64,000 bases of DNA, from positions 5,890,001 to 5,954,000 of the forward strand of contig OY292278.1 of the NCBI GenBank assembly GCA_958496175.1, written 5' to 3'. The notes under the pieces are model-generated. The model worked only from the letters and a program-made list of their open reading frames with translations. It was not told where the DNA came from and did no database searches. The translations under genes were made by a program, and so were the position numbers. Positions within the stretch are counted from its first letter, which is position 1. Every line of letters starts with the position of its first letter. Shown here piece after piece: positions 1 to 11,692 of this stretch. Origin of the DNA: Sisyra terminalis. Its lineage: Eukaryota > Arthropoda > Insecta > Neuroptera > Sisyridae.

Positions 1-3000
1 TGGATTCTTTAATTAAAAATCTATGTCCTTTTTTAAGATATCGAAAAATCTGCATACATGAAATCAGAAGTGGCCTATACAAATTTTATTGTGGACCACT
101 TCGAAAATGCATCATAACTCCGGAGGCCTCTTTTGAAGTTATATCTCAAATTTTCCATACTAAATTTAGATACACTATAATCATTTTAATATTTCAGTTT
201 TCACCAATTTGGTCATTATAAAAGGTATACATTTTATGAAATCCTGATGCATATCGCGGGTCGAAGAAATTGCCAAAGGTGCCTTTTGTGGTTCGCGGGT
301 TAGCTACTTTTGACAATCTCTGATTTAAATAAACAATGAATAATCTATTTTTTATCTGCATATATAAAATTATGGTGTTGGTTTATGTAGATTTCGAAAA
401 CTCAAAAAAATTATCATTGATTTAGCTCAAATTTTGTCACAATAAACAATCCGCTTCAAAGATTGTTTTTATTTTTTTCTTGCGTCGAAAACATACCTGC
501 AATTGCAACAAATTGCACTTTCAACGGGCACTACAATTGCCTCTAACTGTTAATACTGCATTGCTATGATAGTGCAGTGATTTTTAAAGATAGAGCAAAT
601 TTTCTCTAAACGTAATTGATAAACATATATCTTGAATGTAAGTTATAATTGGTACAGTGAGGGATACTGCGGGTTGATATGGGAGGTGATTCTAATAATT
701 CATAAGCTTTTTTTTGCTAAATTCAATTTATTTATTTACAACAATAGGCTGGAAAGACAACGTCTGTTGGGTTCAACTAGTGTTGAAATATTTTTGAAAT
801 TTTATTCCATATTAAAGAGAGAACAGTTTGAAATCTTTTTGATGGTGGTTTGATAATTTTTAATCGAAATTTGATGATTTGATGGCTAATTTTACCCTAA
901 ACTATGACACTTAAGAAAAGTCCTCCAAACATAAAAAAGATCAAAAGCTTTTTGATGGTTAATAAGGGTTCATATAATACTTAAGTATTTTAGTATTTAA
1001 GTTTCCAGAGGGTGAGAATTAGTTACCTATCTAATGGAATGAAAAAAAAAAAAATCACAAAAAGCTTTATTTTCCAAATATTTTTTTTTACATACACAAA
1101 ACTACTATAGCAGGTGGTTTATTTAAATGTCACATGCACTGCATAATTTTGGTTCAAAAAATGTTTAATCCAAGCACATCTTTAACTAAGCTTTCCTCAA
1201 TGATATCAATAAGACCAAAAGATTTTTTGATGAATGTTTTTTTTTTTGGGGACAAAAAATGTTTGTTCCAATTTAAACTTTTAAACAACTTGCTTAAAAA
1301 AATCAAACTCCTAGTTCTTATCCTCTAAAAAGCTCTACAAAAGCTTTTAAGTACATAATAAAAGTTTTTCGTACAAGTAAAACACTTTTCCCTTTCTTTA
1401 TTTTAATGATAGTAATTTATTCTGAACTAAAGAAAAAAAAATACGAATACGTTTCAATTCTTTACGAATCGGTAACATCCATCAGCAAAAAATGAAAAAT
1501 GTGCTTTAAAAGTTTTTTTTCCTCCCTCTTCTTCTTCTTCTTCATAAAAATCCTTATTCATCGCAATCACAATATCTTTGATGGCGGAGAAAAAACTTTC
1601 CTCGTTTCTAGGTCAAAGGAATAATTTCGCCCGAAAAATGTTCGATAGTTGAAAAATTTATTTGTCTAAAATAGACACGAGAAGATTGAACGAATCGGTA
1701 ATGTGAGACGATTGAATGAGAACATTTTTTTTTTTTAAAAACTCACCAATAAATCGATGGAATTTCAGTGCAATTCTTTTATGGGATTGGTCTATTTAAA
1801 AATATCTTTTATGGCCATTAGTGAAATGCATTATCGAAGACTAACCCTAAGAAACGGGTGCGATACAATCCCTATTCTATTTTCGTCGTCTTATTATTAT
1901 TTACTTAAGATGTCTAAAGAAAGACCGAAAGCTCTGAGCTTTCACGCAACGAACAAGGAAACAGTGCCGAGAGCTTTTTCTATAACGTTTTTATGATGTC
2001 ATAATTTTATTTCATTTATCGCCCATAATCGTATCTTTAATGGCCAAATTCAGGCCGAACGAAATTCGGAAATATTTTCGAGTCGCATCGCGCTTGTTTG
2101 TCGAAATTATCGTTTTTCGAAATTGATGCATCATAAAAAAACAAGAATGGCAAAGTATTTCCGTCTATTATATGCTGTTTTTTCAATGGTACCTTTAAAA
2201 AATCATTTTTTTTACTAGGCTTTGCATCAAAATATCGTCATAAATTTGTTCTAAAGTTTACACGCGAAGGGTGAGGTGAAATGGTGTCATCTTTTGTCGA
2301 TGAATGGTGTGTGAAATTGACAAAAAAGCACGGCAATAAAACTGCAATAAAGCTCGATTTAAAAGCCTAATTTTAATGGAACTTTATTGAGGAAATTTGA
2401 TATGCTACTTTACTGAATTCTGAAATAACGAAACGAAAAATAAAAATGGGAATTGCTTTGCTTTCAATGCATTTAAAACGATAATATTTGAGGGTTGCTA
2501 CCATAAAGATACCCTGCTTTAACTACAATTAAGTTTAATAATAAATAACATTTAATTTTTGCTTTTTTTCTTAAACTTTATGAATTTTTTGAACTTTGTT
2601 AAAGTTTAAGTGTAAGAAAAATTAATAATTTCTTTAAAAAAAATTTATCAGATGGAACTAAAGAATATTATTATTGAAGTAATTGAATCGAGTGCCAATT
2701 TTAGCAATGTGATTGATTTTCTGGAACAGTTAAGCGAACCAAAAAATTAAATTTAATCAATGAAATGTTTGTGACATACCATCCCACTAGCAGCTATCTT
2801 CTTCTTGCACCAGTACCTGTCATTCAGGTTTGTGCATCTAATGAAATTTTAGGAAGAATGAAATATTTGTATGGAATTGAAAAGATATTATTGGAGTCAT
2901 ATAATTCCGGATGCTATGAGTAAATGTCAAATTGAATTTTGGATAATGTTAGATATATATTTGAGTTTAAATTTGTAGTGTGTTAATTAAAGGACTACCA

Positions 3001-3421
3001 GGTGTATGACTAAAAATCACTATTAGTTACCAAAATTGAAGTTTAGATGGATATTTTTGGACTTTGATGCGAGAGAATCCAGTTAATCAAAGAAATTTTG
3101 TTAATTTATTAATTAGGGAAGTACGTTGGAAAATTTAGGTGTCAAAGGCTTGAGTCCATGGCTATTAGTTTGCAAAAAAAATCAGAGAAATTAGGATGTT
3201 GTTAAACGATACGTTTTATTTTCATAATTCCTTTTTCTTTTAGAATTCTTCTTCTTGTTTTCTTGGAATATTTCGTAAGACATTAACGTATTATTACACC
3301 CCCAAGTGTAGCCCTTAGGATTATAGATCGACAGTGATCTATAATTAGCAGATTTTATTTTATTTTGGCAGGTTTGAGCCTCATAATTTAAAAGTCACAT
3401 GTTTCAAAAGATTTGAATGGT
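1..3421. other. gene-free AT-rich block
   Basis: I see no coding region, RNA gene or recognisable transposon here. Open frames of 60-80 codons are low-complexity and interrupted. A short CTT-type microsatellite lies at about 1527-1543. Several A/T homopolymers are present. The first 300 bases hold phrases (GGCC, CGCGGG around 80-300) that could be an old repeat, but no inverted or direct partner was found in the window. Confidence 0.6.
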
Positions 3422-3520
3422 GGCGATCCTCATTCCATACACAGTAACGGTACGACCACTTCGGTGATCCTCATTCCATATTCATCCACGGTATGACTGT
3501 CCCGGCGTTCCTCATCTCTC
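3422..3520. repeat. 41-bp tandem repeat, about 2.4 copies
   Basis: Copies begin at 3422, 3463 and 3504, giving an exact 41-bp period. Each starts GGYGATCCTCATTCCATA or a close variant (the third reads GGCGTTCCTCATC) and contains ACGGTAYGAC about 27 bases in. It is richer in G+C than its surroundings. No open frame or known family is recognised. Confidence 0.75.
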
Positions 3521-6500
3521 TTTTTAAAATACTTCATATTAACATTTTTCGAATTACTATGAGCATTTTAAAGCCACTTAAAAAATTTGGTCAAAAATTA
3601 TCTTCCATGCAGAAATGGACGGAATAGGTACTTTCAAAGACGTGGGCCAATTTTTCATCTTTTTCTATATCTCTAATTGTCCAGCATCTTCTTTGTTTTT
3701 GACAGTAAAATTTTCTTCGTCTTAAAAGAATTTATTTACTAGAACTTTTTAAGAAGATTTACACGAAAAAACCAAAACACATTGTGAGCTTTTTGAGCTT
3801 TATTACTTAAACAAATTCATATGAAAAAAGTCTCAGTAGAATTAACCTACAAGCACAGCCCCAATTCTTGTTTAAACGAACCAAAATTAGGGAAAATAAA
3901 AAGCAAATTTAAGAAAAAAATTCCCTTGCTTCAAACTTTAATACCAGATTGAACCCATACCCTGAATCGTCCCTGAGGAACAGTTGAACATGATTTTTTA
4001 TTAAAAACAGCATTTGTTCTTAAATGCAAGGGTTGGAATTAAACTCTTTTATTTCCCAATTCTTTTTTGATTTTAATGACTAATTTTTTAGCTTATCCTG
4101 GCGTTTAATCTTCTTACATCGTATTTGGGCTGCAAAAAACTTGCATCGCTTCTTTTTTGTTTCTCTCTCCGTTGCAAGCATTCGTGATCTCATTATAAAG
4201 ATTGTAGCCGGAAGGCGAACACAAAAGCTCGCTGGGATTTTGTCAAATATAACGTATAACTTTCGGAATTTTTATTATACAAATAAATAGAGCCTTGGCA
4301 TATATATATATAAAGCACATAAAGTTTTATATCTAATAAATATCATTTCGGTAAAAAAATTCAATGGCAACAAAAAAAAAAATGTCGAACATTAATGAAT
4401 TATTGAAATGAATGAATTGAGTAATAGCATTTGTATGTATGAGGTACAGCCAGGTAAAACACATACATTTTATGTATGTAATCGGGAAATTTTATTTTAT
4501 TCAAGCAACGGAGCGTATTGAAGCTCGTGCATTGAAAGCTTTGGTTTCCCCCGATAATAATAATTATATCCCGCTGGCTTCCTGTGTTATTTAACCCTCA
4601 GTCCCGGAGTGGCGGCCGGGGGTGGGGTGGAAAATGTCGGGTGTCGGGTCGAGAATGGGTGATCTAGTGGATCAGTTTTTAATTAATTTTATATAATAAT
4701 ACAGTTGACGTGCTACGAAAACCAATCGATGTATAAATAATCGTTTTGAAAATTTAATTTAATGTTGTGGAATTGTTATTAAGTTTGTCCAACCTTTTGC
4801 CACCGACTTTGTTCAATGAACTTATCTCGTTTCTGTTGTAAAGTCAAAAGAAATCATTTTTTTGTATATTTCCATAAAATTTTTCTATTTACTCTTGAGG
4901 CTTCGCCTCCATGTAAAATTTCCATAAAATCTTTCAATTCTCAGCATTTAAAGTTCTATAATTTTTTTTAAAAAATTTTACTGAAATAACCATTTAAACC
5001 AACCACCTTTTTTTGAATCAATTTTTTACAATAACAATTATCGTAATTGCTTTTAAGTCAATAAACTTATATAAAATTTTCATTCCTCAAGGCAACAATT
5101 AGTGTGAAATTGATCATAAGGCAAATAATAAGCCAATTAATTTGGTTCGCCAACTTAATCAAAAACCCTGACGCCAATTACCATCGAAACACACCAACGA
5201 AACATTTTCAATTTAAAAGCTCTACAGAGCCAAAAAGCTCTGTGGATATATTTTCATATATCTCATAAGTATGTGAGTTTATTTTCTTTAATAAATCCGT
5301 AGCATTTGGGAATTTCATAAGTTTGAAATCGCTTCGGTTCGTTTGGCATTTTTTCTTGATATATCCAAGCGATTTATTTCGGCAATTTTTCCAAGATATA
5401 AGACACAATTTAAATAATTCACATGAGACTAAATCGAATTTAAAATAACCGAATTCAATATTCGATATTTCCACGTTTTGCGTGATAGATAAATTGGAGG
5501 CTGTATGAAATATATGGGAGCAGTCGATTGAAGAAATAAAGTTTTCGTGGAAAAAATTGAGGAATTGGTGGGGGCGGGTGTTGCGAGTTAATGTGTGGGG
5601 TGACAAATCACCGATTTGCCTCCACTTGCACGGGGTAGAGTAATTATAATAGTTAATGGAGACGATGAATGTGTAAACACCGCAAACATGGGGGTAATGA
5701 GGGGATGAACTTGTGGTTTAATTACGGAAAACCAATATATCTTTACCGATGAAATTTTATTGAGTTGTTGAGATTTGAAATTGGTGCATCGTCATGGTTT
5801 ATTTACCAAAGCTCATTTGAGCTTTTTTTCAATAAATTTCAATCATATTTGAAAATCAAAACCAATTTTAGAAAAACTGAAATTTTTAAGGAAATATGAA
5901 TGGATTTTTTATAAATTTTTCTTTCTAAAGAAAATCACAAAAGCATAGATTTTTTTTTTGATTTTTTCATTCGTTTTTCTTCAACAAAAAGTTGAAATTT
6001 CCACGACGACATGAGAGTGATTTTTCGTGCACTCATTTCGTTTTGAAAGTTTTACTAGCAAAGCTCAATAGTGGAAGCTCACTTCGGCAAAAGCACAAAC
6101 CTAATCCTTGTCTTTATACCCACATATCTGTGCTGTACAAAAAGAGAGTATTTTCGCAACGCTAAACTGACAGAAAGATAGACATTCCATCGTGGGAGTT
6201 CGTTGCAACAAAATGAAAAGCCAACGCGAATATCATTGATACCGGAGGAGCGAATAAATATTTCGTATTGGAGTGAATATCTTGGCAATTTCGTTTCCGA
6301 AATGAAATGAAATCAATGGGAAAAATTTTCAATTTGCCATACCATTTTCGCTGGTATTTGCTGGTTTGGTGGAGAAATGTGAACGGAAAACAAAGAGGTA
6401 AATGGCAAGTCAGCCAGTCATTCAAAGTGGCTTTCGGTTTTTTTATTTATTACTTATTTCAACGGTGCTTTAAAATAAAGCTCTTAAAAGCTCGTCAACA

Positions 6501-7770
6501 GCTATTTTCCGACTGGAGAAAAAGCAACGTTGTTCATACCGCCAATGTGGTGAATTACGGCTCTTTATAATTTCGTCTGTTTGTCAAGATTTCGTCCTCT
6601 TTTAACATAGAAGCCCCAATAAAGGCAATGCAAATAAATTTCTGGATAAAATTTTTAGTTATTTTTCGAAGAAAAACATTGATTTTTTCCTCCATTTTTT
6701 TTCGTTGAAAAAAAATGGATAAAACTTATGAAAATATTTCAATCATTCACCAAATCCTTCATTTTCTTTTTCCCATCTCAATCGGTTCCATTTGCGGTAA
6801 TCAATCTTCTCAAAACTTGATATTTTCGAATCAAAAAAAAAAATCCTAGATATAATAATAGATGTGCCGCGGGGTGGTGGTGCGGGGGTTGAAAACGATC
6901 GAGGCGTGGTGCGGACTCGTTGTGAAATTTTAAACGGAAACGGACATATTATGATTGGCGAAGTGGAAAAATAAAAGCTTAGATCGTGGAAAATAAAAAC
7001 GATTGCCAGCCGTTATCCGTACAGAAAAAGCGCTCCTTCATTTTTTTTCTCATTTCACATCATAATCCCGAACGGAAATTGATATAAAATCCAAACGTCT
7101 TTTCTCAAACGCAAAAATATATTTTATTCGACTGCGAAATTATCTTTTCCTCCTCTCAACGTCTCATCCAATGTTTGCCCCTATCTTCCCACACTGACAT
7201 TTTGTCGCACCTCGATTTTCATAAATTCAATTTGGAGAACAAAAACTAGCTTCATAACATAAAGCTTTCAAATCAAACGATCCGCCATTGAAATCCGCCT
7301 GATGAAGATAAAATTAATTAGATACGTGTTTTTGTCGACGTTGGATATGTCATGTAAACTTTCAACGATTCCAAACCTTCGATTAAATCAACTTAAAAGT
7401 GAAATCAAGCCCCACTTTGGTGGTTGAGACAGGGAAATCAATTTCCGGATTAACATCCATCAAAAACCCAATAAAAAAAAAATGAATTTAATTAATTGCT
7501 TAATTCACTGAGCTTAACGCTGCAAACTTACTGAATTGAACTTTGCAATGAAAGAAATTGACGGAAAACTTTAAAAACAATCCATTAAAAGTTCCGTTTT
7601 CTTTCTTTTTTTTTGCTTTATTTTAAATTTCAATGTTTTTAATTAGCTATCAAGCAATTAGAAAACTTTCAAAAACTAAAGTTGTCTGGCGAAGCGTTCG
7701 ATATTTTCATCCTTTTATCCTTTTAACAGATTAAACTTACACTCTGAAATCAAGGCATTGAACACACTTG
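3521..7770. other. gene-free block with GC-rich patch and hairpin
   Basis: No gene is supported. A short G-rich patch (about 4596-4660, with GGCGGCCGGGGGTGGGGTGG) stands out in the AT-rich background, as does one at 6865-6890. A hairpin ACAGAGC-CAAAAA-GCTCTGT occupies 5224-5243. The heptamer AAAGCTC/GAGCTTT recurs here (for example 3786, 3795, 5808, 5819, 6060). An AT dinucleotide run lies near 4300. The longest open frame, 132 codons on the minus strand at 5208-5606, resembles nothing I know. Confidence 0.5.
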
Positions 7771-8463
7771 AATTTGTCTCGGAACTTACTCTCTTAAATC
7801 AAAAAAGTTTTCAACGAAAAAAAAGGAATATTTTGTTTTGCAATTTTATATAAACTCTTTTGGAGAATCAATCCTAAATATTTTTCCTTGATAAATACAG
7901 GCAAGTTTTGGACTTTGTCTTGGAAAATTGTCTGATTTTCATTCGAAATCTTGTATAATTTGTATTGTTTGTACAGAAAAATTGTCTAAGATTTGTGTGC
8001 CATTCAGAAAAATAACAAGATATTAAAGTCGTAACATTGTATGCATTTGATTAAAAATGACATTGAAATTCATTACACATTATTATCAGTATAATATTTT
8101 TTATTTGCATTGTTTGCACAAAAATAAAAATTTGTCTAAAATTTGTGTACCATTCCGAAAAATAAGAAGATATTAAAATCATAAAATTGTATGCATTTGA
8201 TTAAAAATGACATTGAAATGCATTACACATTATTATCAGTATAATATTTTATTTGAAAATTTGAGTCTTTAACTGGAACTTACTCTCTTAAATCAAAAAA
8301 GTTTTCAACGAAAGAAAAAGGAATAAATTGTTTTGCAATTTTATATTAACATTTTTGGAGAATCAATCCTAAATATTTTTCCTTGATAAATCAAAATACA
8401 AACATGTTTTGGACTTTAAAAAAATGCTCTAATTTTCATTCTAAACCTTGTATTATTTGAATT

Positions 8464-8580
8464 AAATAAGAAGACAATATGGGTTGTTTAAGATCGTTTT
8501 TTTTTTATTTAATATTTTTTAATATTCAAATTAGCTACGTTTCGTTACGTAGCGTAACTCCATTAGGCTTCTTGAATCAC
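8464..8580 (-). mobile_element. truncated copy of foldback retroposon-like element
   Basis: The copy begins directly after TATTATTTGAATT (8451-8463), the same target phrase used by the full copy at 9051. It reads through the T-rich arm and the CCTAATGGAG...GAAACG stem-loop (minus strand), then joins array sequence near 8580. Only one arm of the inverted repeat remains. The shared insertion point suggests it came by duplication of the array after insertion, followed by deletion, rather than by a second insertion. Confidence 0.65.
8532..8568 (-). ncRNA. hammerhead-like stem-loop motif, copy 1
   Basis: On the minus strand it reads CCTAATGGA, stem GTTAC, loop GCTAC, stem GTAAC, then GAAACGTAGCTA. 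The CTGATGA box is degraded to CTAATGG but the five-base-pair stem is perfect. It belongs to the truncated foldback element. Its identity as a ribozyme relic is inferred. Confidence 0.35.
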
Positions 8581-9118
8581 AAAAAAGGAATTTTATATAA
8601 ACTTTTTTGGAAAATCAATCGTAAATATTTTTCCCTATTGAATCAAAAAATACAAACCAGTTTTGGACTTCATTCGAATTCTTATACTATTTGCATTTTT
8701 TGTACAATAGTTACAATTTATTCAAAGATTTGTGTACCATTCCGCAAAATAAAGAAGATATTAAAGTCATAACATTGTATGCATTTGATTAAAAATGACA
8801 TTGAAATGCATTACACATTCTTATCACTGTAATATTTTATTTGAAAATTTGAGTCTTTAACTGGAACTTACTCTCTTAAATCAAAAAAGTTTTCAACGAA
8901 AAAAAAGAAAATTTTGTTTTGCAATTACATATCAACTTTTTTTGAAGAATCAATCCTAAATATTTTCCCTTATTAAATCAAAATAAAAACATGTTTTAGA
9001 CTTTAAAAAATTGATCTAATTTTCATTCGAAATCTTGTATTATTTGCATTAAATAAAAAGACAATTCAGGTTGTTTAAGATCGTTTTTTTTTATTTAATT
9101 TTTTTTAATATTCAAATT

Positions 9119-9153
9119 AGCTACGTATCGTTACATATCGTAACTTCATCAGG
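9119..9153 (-). ncRNA. hammerhead-like stem-loop motif, copy 2
   Basis: Minus strand: CCTGATGAA, stem GTTAC, loop GATAT, stem GTAAC, then GATACGTAGCTA. The CTGATGA box is intact and the second box is GATAC instead of GAAAC. It lies in the left arm of the 292-bp foldback element. Confidence 0.4.
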
Positions 9154-9264
9154 CTTCTTGAGTCACAAAAAATATAATATTTTTAATTTAAATTCAATAA
9201 ATAATTTTTTTTTCATAAATTTCTATTTAAATTAAAAATATTATATTTCTTAAGATTCAAGAAT

Positions 9265-9300
9265 CCTGATGAAGTTACCATACGTAACGAAACGTAGCTA
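9265..9300 (+). ncRNA. hammerhead-like stem-loop motif, copy 3
   Basis: Plus strand: CCTGATGAA, stem GTTAC, loop CATAC, stem GTAAC, then GAAACGTAGCTA. Both core boxes CTGATGA and GAAA match the hammerhead consensus, with one extra A before stem II. A closed stem III plus cleavage triplet is not evident, so activity is doubtful. Confidence 0.45.
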
Positions 9301-9789
9301 CTTTAAATATTAAATAAAAAAACCGATCTGAATTTTATCATCTATTATTTGCATTGTTTATACAAAAACAAAAAAAAATGTCAAAGTTTTGAGTACCATT
9401 CCGAAAAATAAGGTGTTAAAGTCATAAAATTGTATGCATTTGATTAAAAATGACAGTAAAATGAATTTTACATTATTATCAGTAACATATTTTAATTGAA
9501 AATTTGAGTCTTTAAAAAATTTTTTTTTAATAAATATTCGACAAACTTATACGAATTTTAACCAAAACTCTCCGTTTTTCGACAAAAGTGATTGATTTTA
9601 ACTAAGTCCATATTTCGTTATCATTTATAAAGAATGGTGCATCTAGTTCATAAAAATTTTATTACTGATAATTTGGATTTTGAGACTCATATTAATAGAC
9701 ATTATACACATATTGTAAAAATATTGACAAAATATTTTAAAAAATAAGAGATAAATTTAAATCGAAACCAATACCTATTCAATTTCAAT

Positions 9790-10010
9790 TAATCGATAAT
9801 GTTTCGTATAGAAGGGCACTTTGATAATTAAATTTGAAATTTCGTTAGTTGACGATTTGTATGAGTTTTCACATATAAATTTTGCCACCCTTTTTTACCC
9901 TGTAAAGGGAGGAATTTTCAAAAATTTGTCCTTTTCGAATGCTTACATTATATAAGAGATATACCATCCGAATTTCATGACTCTATGACCAGCAATTTTG
10001 CCTGTAGTTT
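9790..10010 (+). mobile_element. fragment of Helitron interior module
   Basis: The stretch AATTAAATTTGAAATTTCG, then a short polypyrimidine/CCACCC run, then AGGGAGGAATTTTCAAAAA and an ATTTCAT box follow the same order as in the Helitrons at 22519 and 59548. Both ends are missing. It is a diverged remnant. Confidence 0.55.
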
Positions 10011-10224
10011 GATTATTATTCGTTAATTCGTTACAAATTTATTATAATGAATTTTTCTTCACATGAATTGGATTTTGTTCACTCTGTATATAGGGCTCTT
10101 GTATGATGCCATTTTTTTGGTTTAGTAGAAAGATTGATATGGAAATTATTCATAGCTATGGGTTTTTTGTATATATTTAATGTTAATCTTCCGTTAGTGA
10201 TTGATACTTTAGGGCTATTCGTGG

Positions 10225-10435
10225 TAGGGTTACCAACTCTCCAGTTTTAGTCCGGAGACTCCTGAAAAATTAAATTTTCTCCCGACTCGAGTTTATACAA
10301 AAAAAAAACGGATTTTTTGTTTTTATTTTGAACACTTTTTCTTGTAAATATATCTCCTCCTTTTTATTAAATGCATCTCTCCGGATTAAGGCATAAAATC
10401 TCCAAACTTTCTGAAATTTAAGATTGGTATCTCTA
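10225..10435. mobile_element. hAT-like MITE, 211 bp, 8-bp duplication
   Basis: A perfect 8-bp duplication ATTCGTGG flanks it (10217-10224 and 10436-10443). The ends are TAGGGTTACCAA and, inverted, TAGAGATACCAA (two differences in 12). Inside, CCGGAGA-type phrases near both ends extend the inverted repeat. The 8-bp duplication and YAGGG-type ends are the hAT signature. It has no coding capacity. Confidence 0.85.
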
Positions 10436-10443
10436 ATTCGTGG

Positions 10444-11692
10444 GAGTATTTTGAATGAAATTGTTTTTTATAATTAAGTATGATTTCTTAGGAAACACCA
10501 ATGCATCGCTGAGATAAAAGTTGATATTATTAAATGCAGAAAGGAGTGAAAGATTAGATTGACTTTTAAACCAAATTTAACTTTTAATGCAGCTCAGAAT
10601 TGACTAAAATTTGTGATAGTTTTTGCCAAGAAATATTTGACTTTAGTTAATCAAAAACTGAGGAATTTAAAATTGTAAAACTTCAATTTTTCCCTTAAAT
10701 TTTTCTTCTACGGATATAAATCAACGACATACTAGTGAATCACTAGTTTAATCCTCAACATCACGACCGTTTGAGAAAACTCAATGAAAAGTTCCCTGTC
10801 TCCAAAGTACACACAACTCAAGTCATTTCTGTTTGCGTTTGTTGAGCAACATTATATCGATAGCTCACGAATCGCAAATCCTAACGGTACACATCAGTTG
10901 TTCATATTGAATTATTGCACCCCAAAGTAACGGGGGTGAATCTCAACGATGCACTGCTTGAAAATTAAATATTAACCGAATCACCGAGAGAAAAACGTGA
11001 CGAATATTGCACGATAAATTTTTATGATATCGTCAGTTGAAAGTTTCCAACGTTCTTTTTATAATTAGTCGCAATGTTACGACACCTACAAGTAATACGA
11101 GAGCTACGTCGTGAAAAGTTTTAAATCAGTTGCGAAACTTGTTACGGGATGTATATCTCTGTCGTATAGATGGAACAAAATTGATAAGCAGTTAATTTTA
11201 TAGTTTGTTAAAAGAAAAGAAAATGCCAACAAAGTTTGTCCATCTATAAAAGTTTACGGTTGAAAAATAAAAAAAAACAAACAAACGACAACTAAACCAA
11301 CCGAACTGTTCAACTTTTTTTCATTGAAGTGAAATGAAAGATTTATTATTTGATGCTTTTTCAAAAAAATATATATATATATATATATATATAACTATCG
11401 AATTACTACCACAAAAAGCTCTGCAAGAAATTCATCTTTTAGTCAATTCTTTTCGGAATTTGGTAAGGGAAAGGTTGAGATGGAAAATTGAAGAAGATTT
11501 TTCCAATGAGCCTCCGTGAGTCATCTTGTCGGGCTGATTTATATAATAGAAAATGAATCAGTCAATGCGCTTTTTCAAGATTGAAATAAGCAGATGGTGG
11601 AGGCTTGGTTGTGATGTGACATACGATAAATGTTTGGCTCATTCTTGAAGATTTTATCTTTCAATTTCATTCACTGATTTTCCATCAAATTA
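10444..11692. other. gene-free block with AT microsatellite
   Basis: No gene is recognised. A perfect AT dinucleotide run occupies 11369-11392. GC-richer fragments around 10740-10960 and 11470-11520 show no sustained coding signal. Confidence 0.5.

Larger units (their letters stand above)
9051..9342. mobile_element. foldback retroposon-like element, 292 bp, 13-bp duplication
   Basis: The identical 13-mer TATTATTTGCATT flanks it at 9038-9050 and 9343-9355. The interior is a long imperfect inverted repeat centred near 9200: each arm carries GCTACGTWWCGTTAC and the CTGATGAAG stem-loop, in opposite orientation. The right end GATCTGAATTTTATCATC recurs, with one change, at the right end of the element at 52731-52943. 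A 13-bp duplication is long for a DNA transposon and fits target-primed insertion, as in LINE or Penelope-like elements. It has no coding capacity, so it must be non-autonomous. Family assignment is inferred. Confidence 0.8.
7783..9515. repeat. complex tandem array, three to four units
   Basis: The phrase AACTTACTCTCTTAAATC recurs at 7783, 8277 and 8865, so units are spaced about 494 and 588 bp. A second landmark (ATGCATTTGATTAAAAATG) recurs near 8040, 8190, 8778 and 9435, so the last unit is partial. Units differ because a foldback element is present in some and absent in others. All units contain the target phrase TATTATTTGCATT or a variant of it. No coding capacity is visible. Confidence 0.8.

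Noticed and set aside
5208..5606. 132-codon minus-strand open frame
   Set aside because: No similarity to a known family, no signal or domain, and no supporting neighbours; a frame of this length can occur by chance in 64 kb.
9265..9300. Canonical active hammerhead ribozyme
   Set aside because: Core boxes fit, but there is an extra A before stem II and no clear stem III with a cleavage triplet, so only a hammerhead-like call is made.
7783..9515. CRISPR array
   Set aside because: The repeats are hundreds of bases long with no short regular repeat-spacer pattern, and the genome is eukaryotic.
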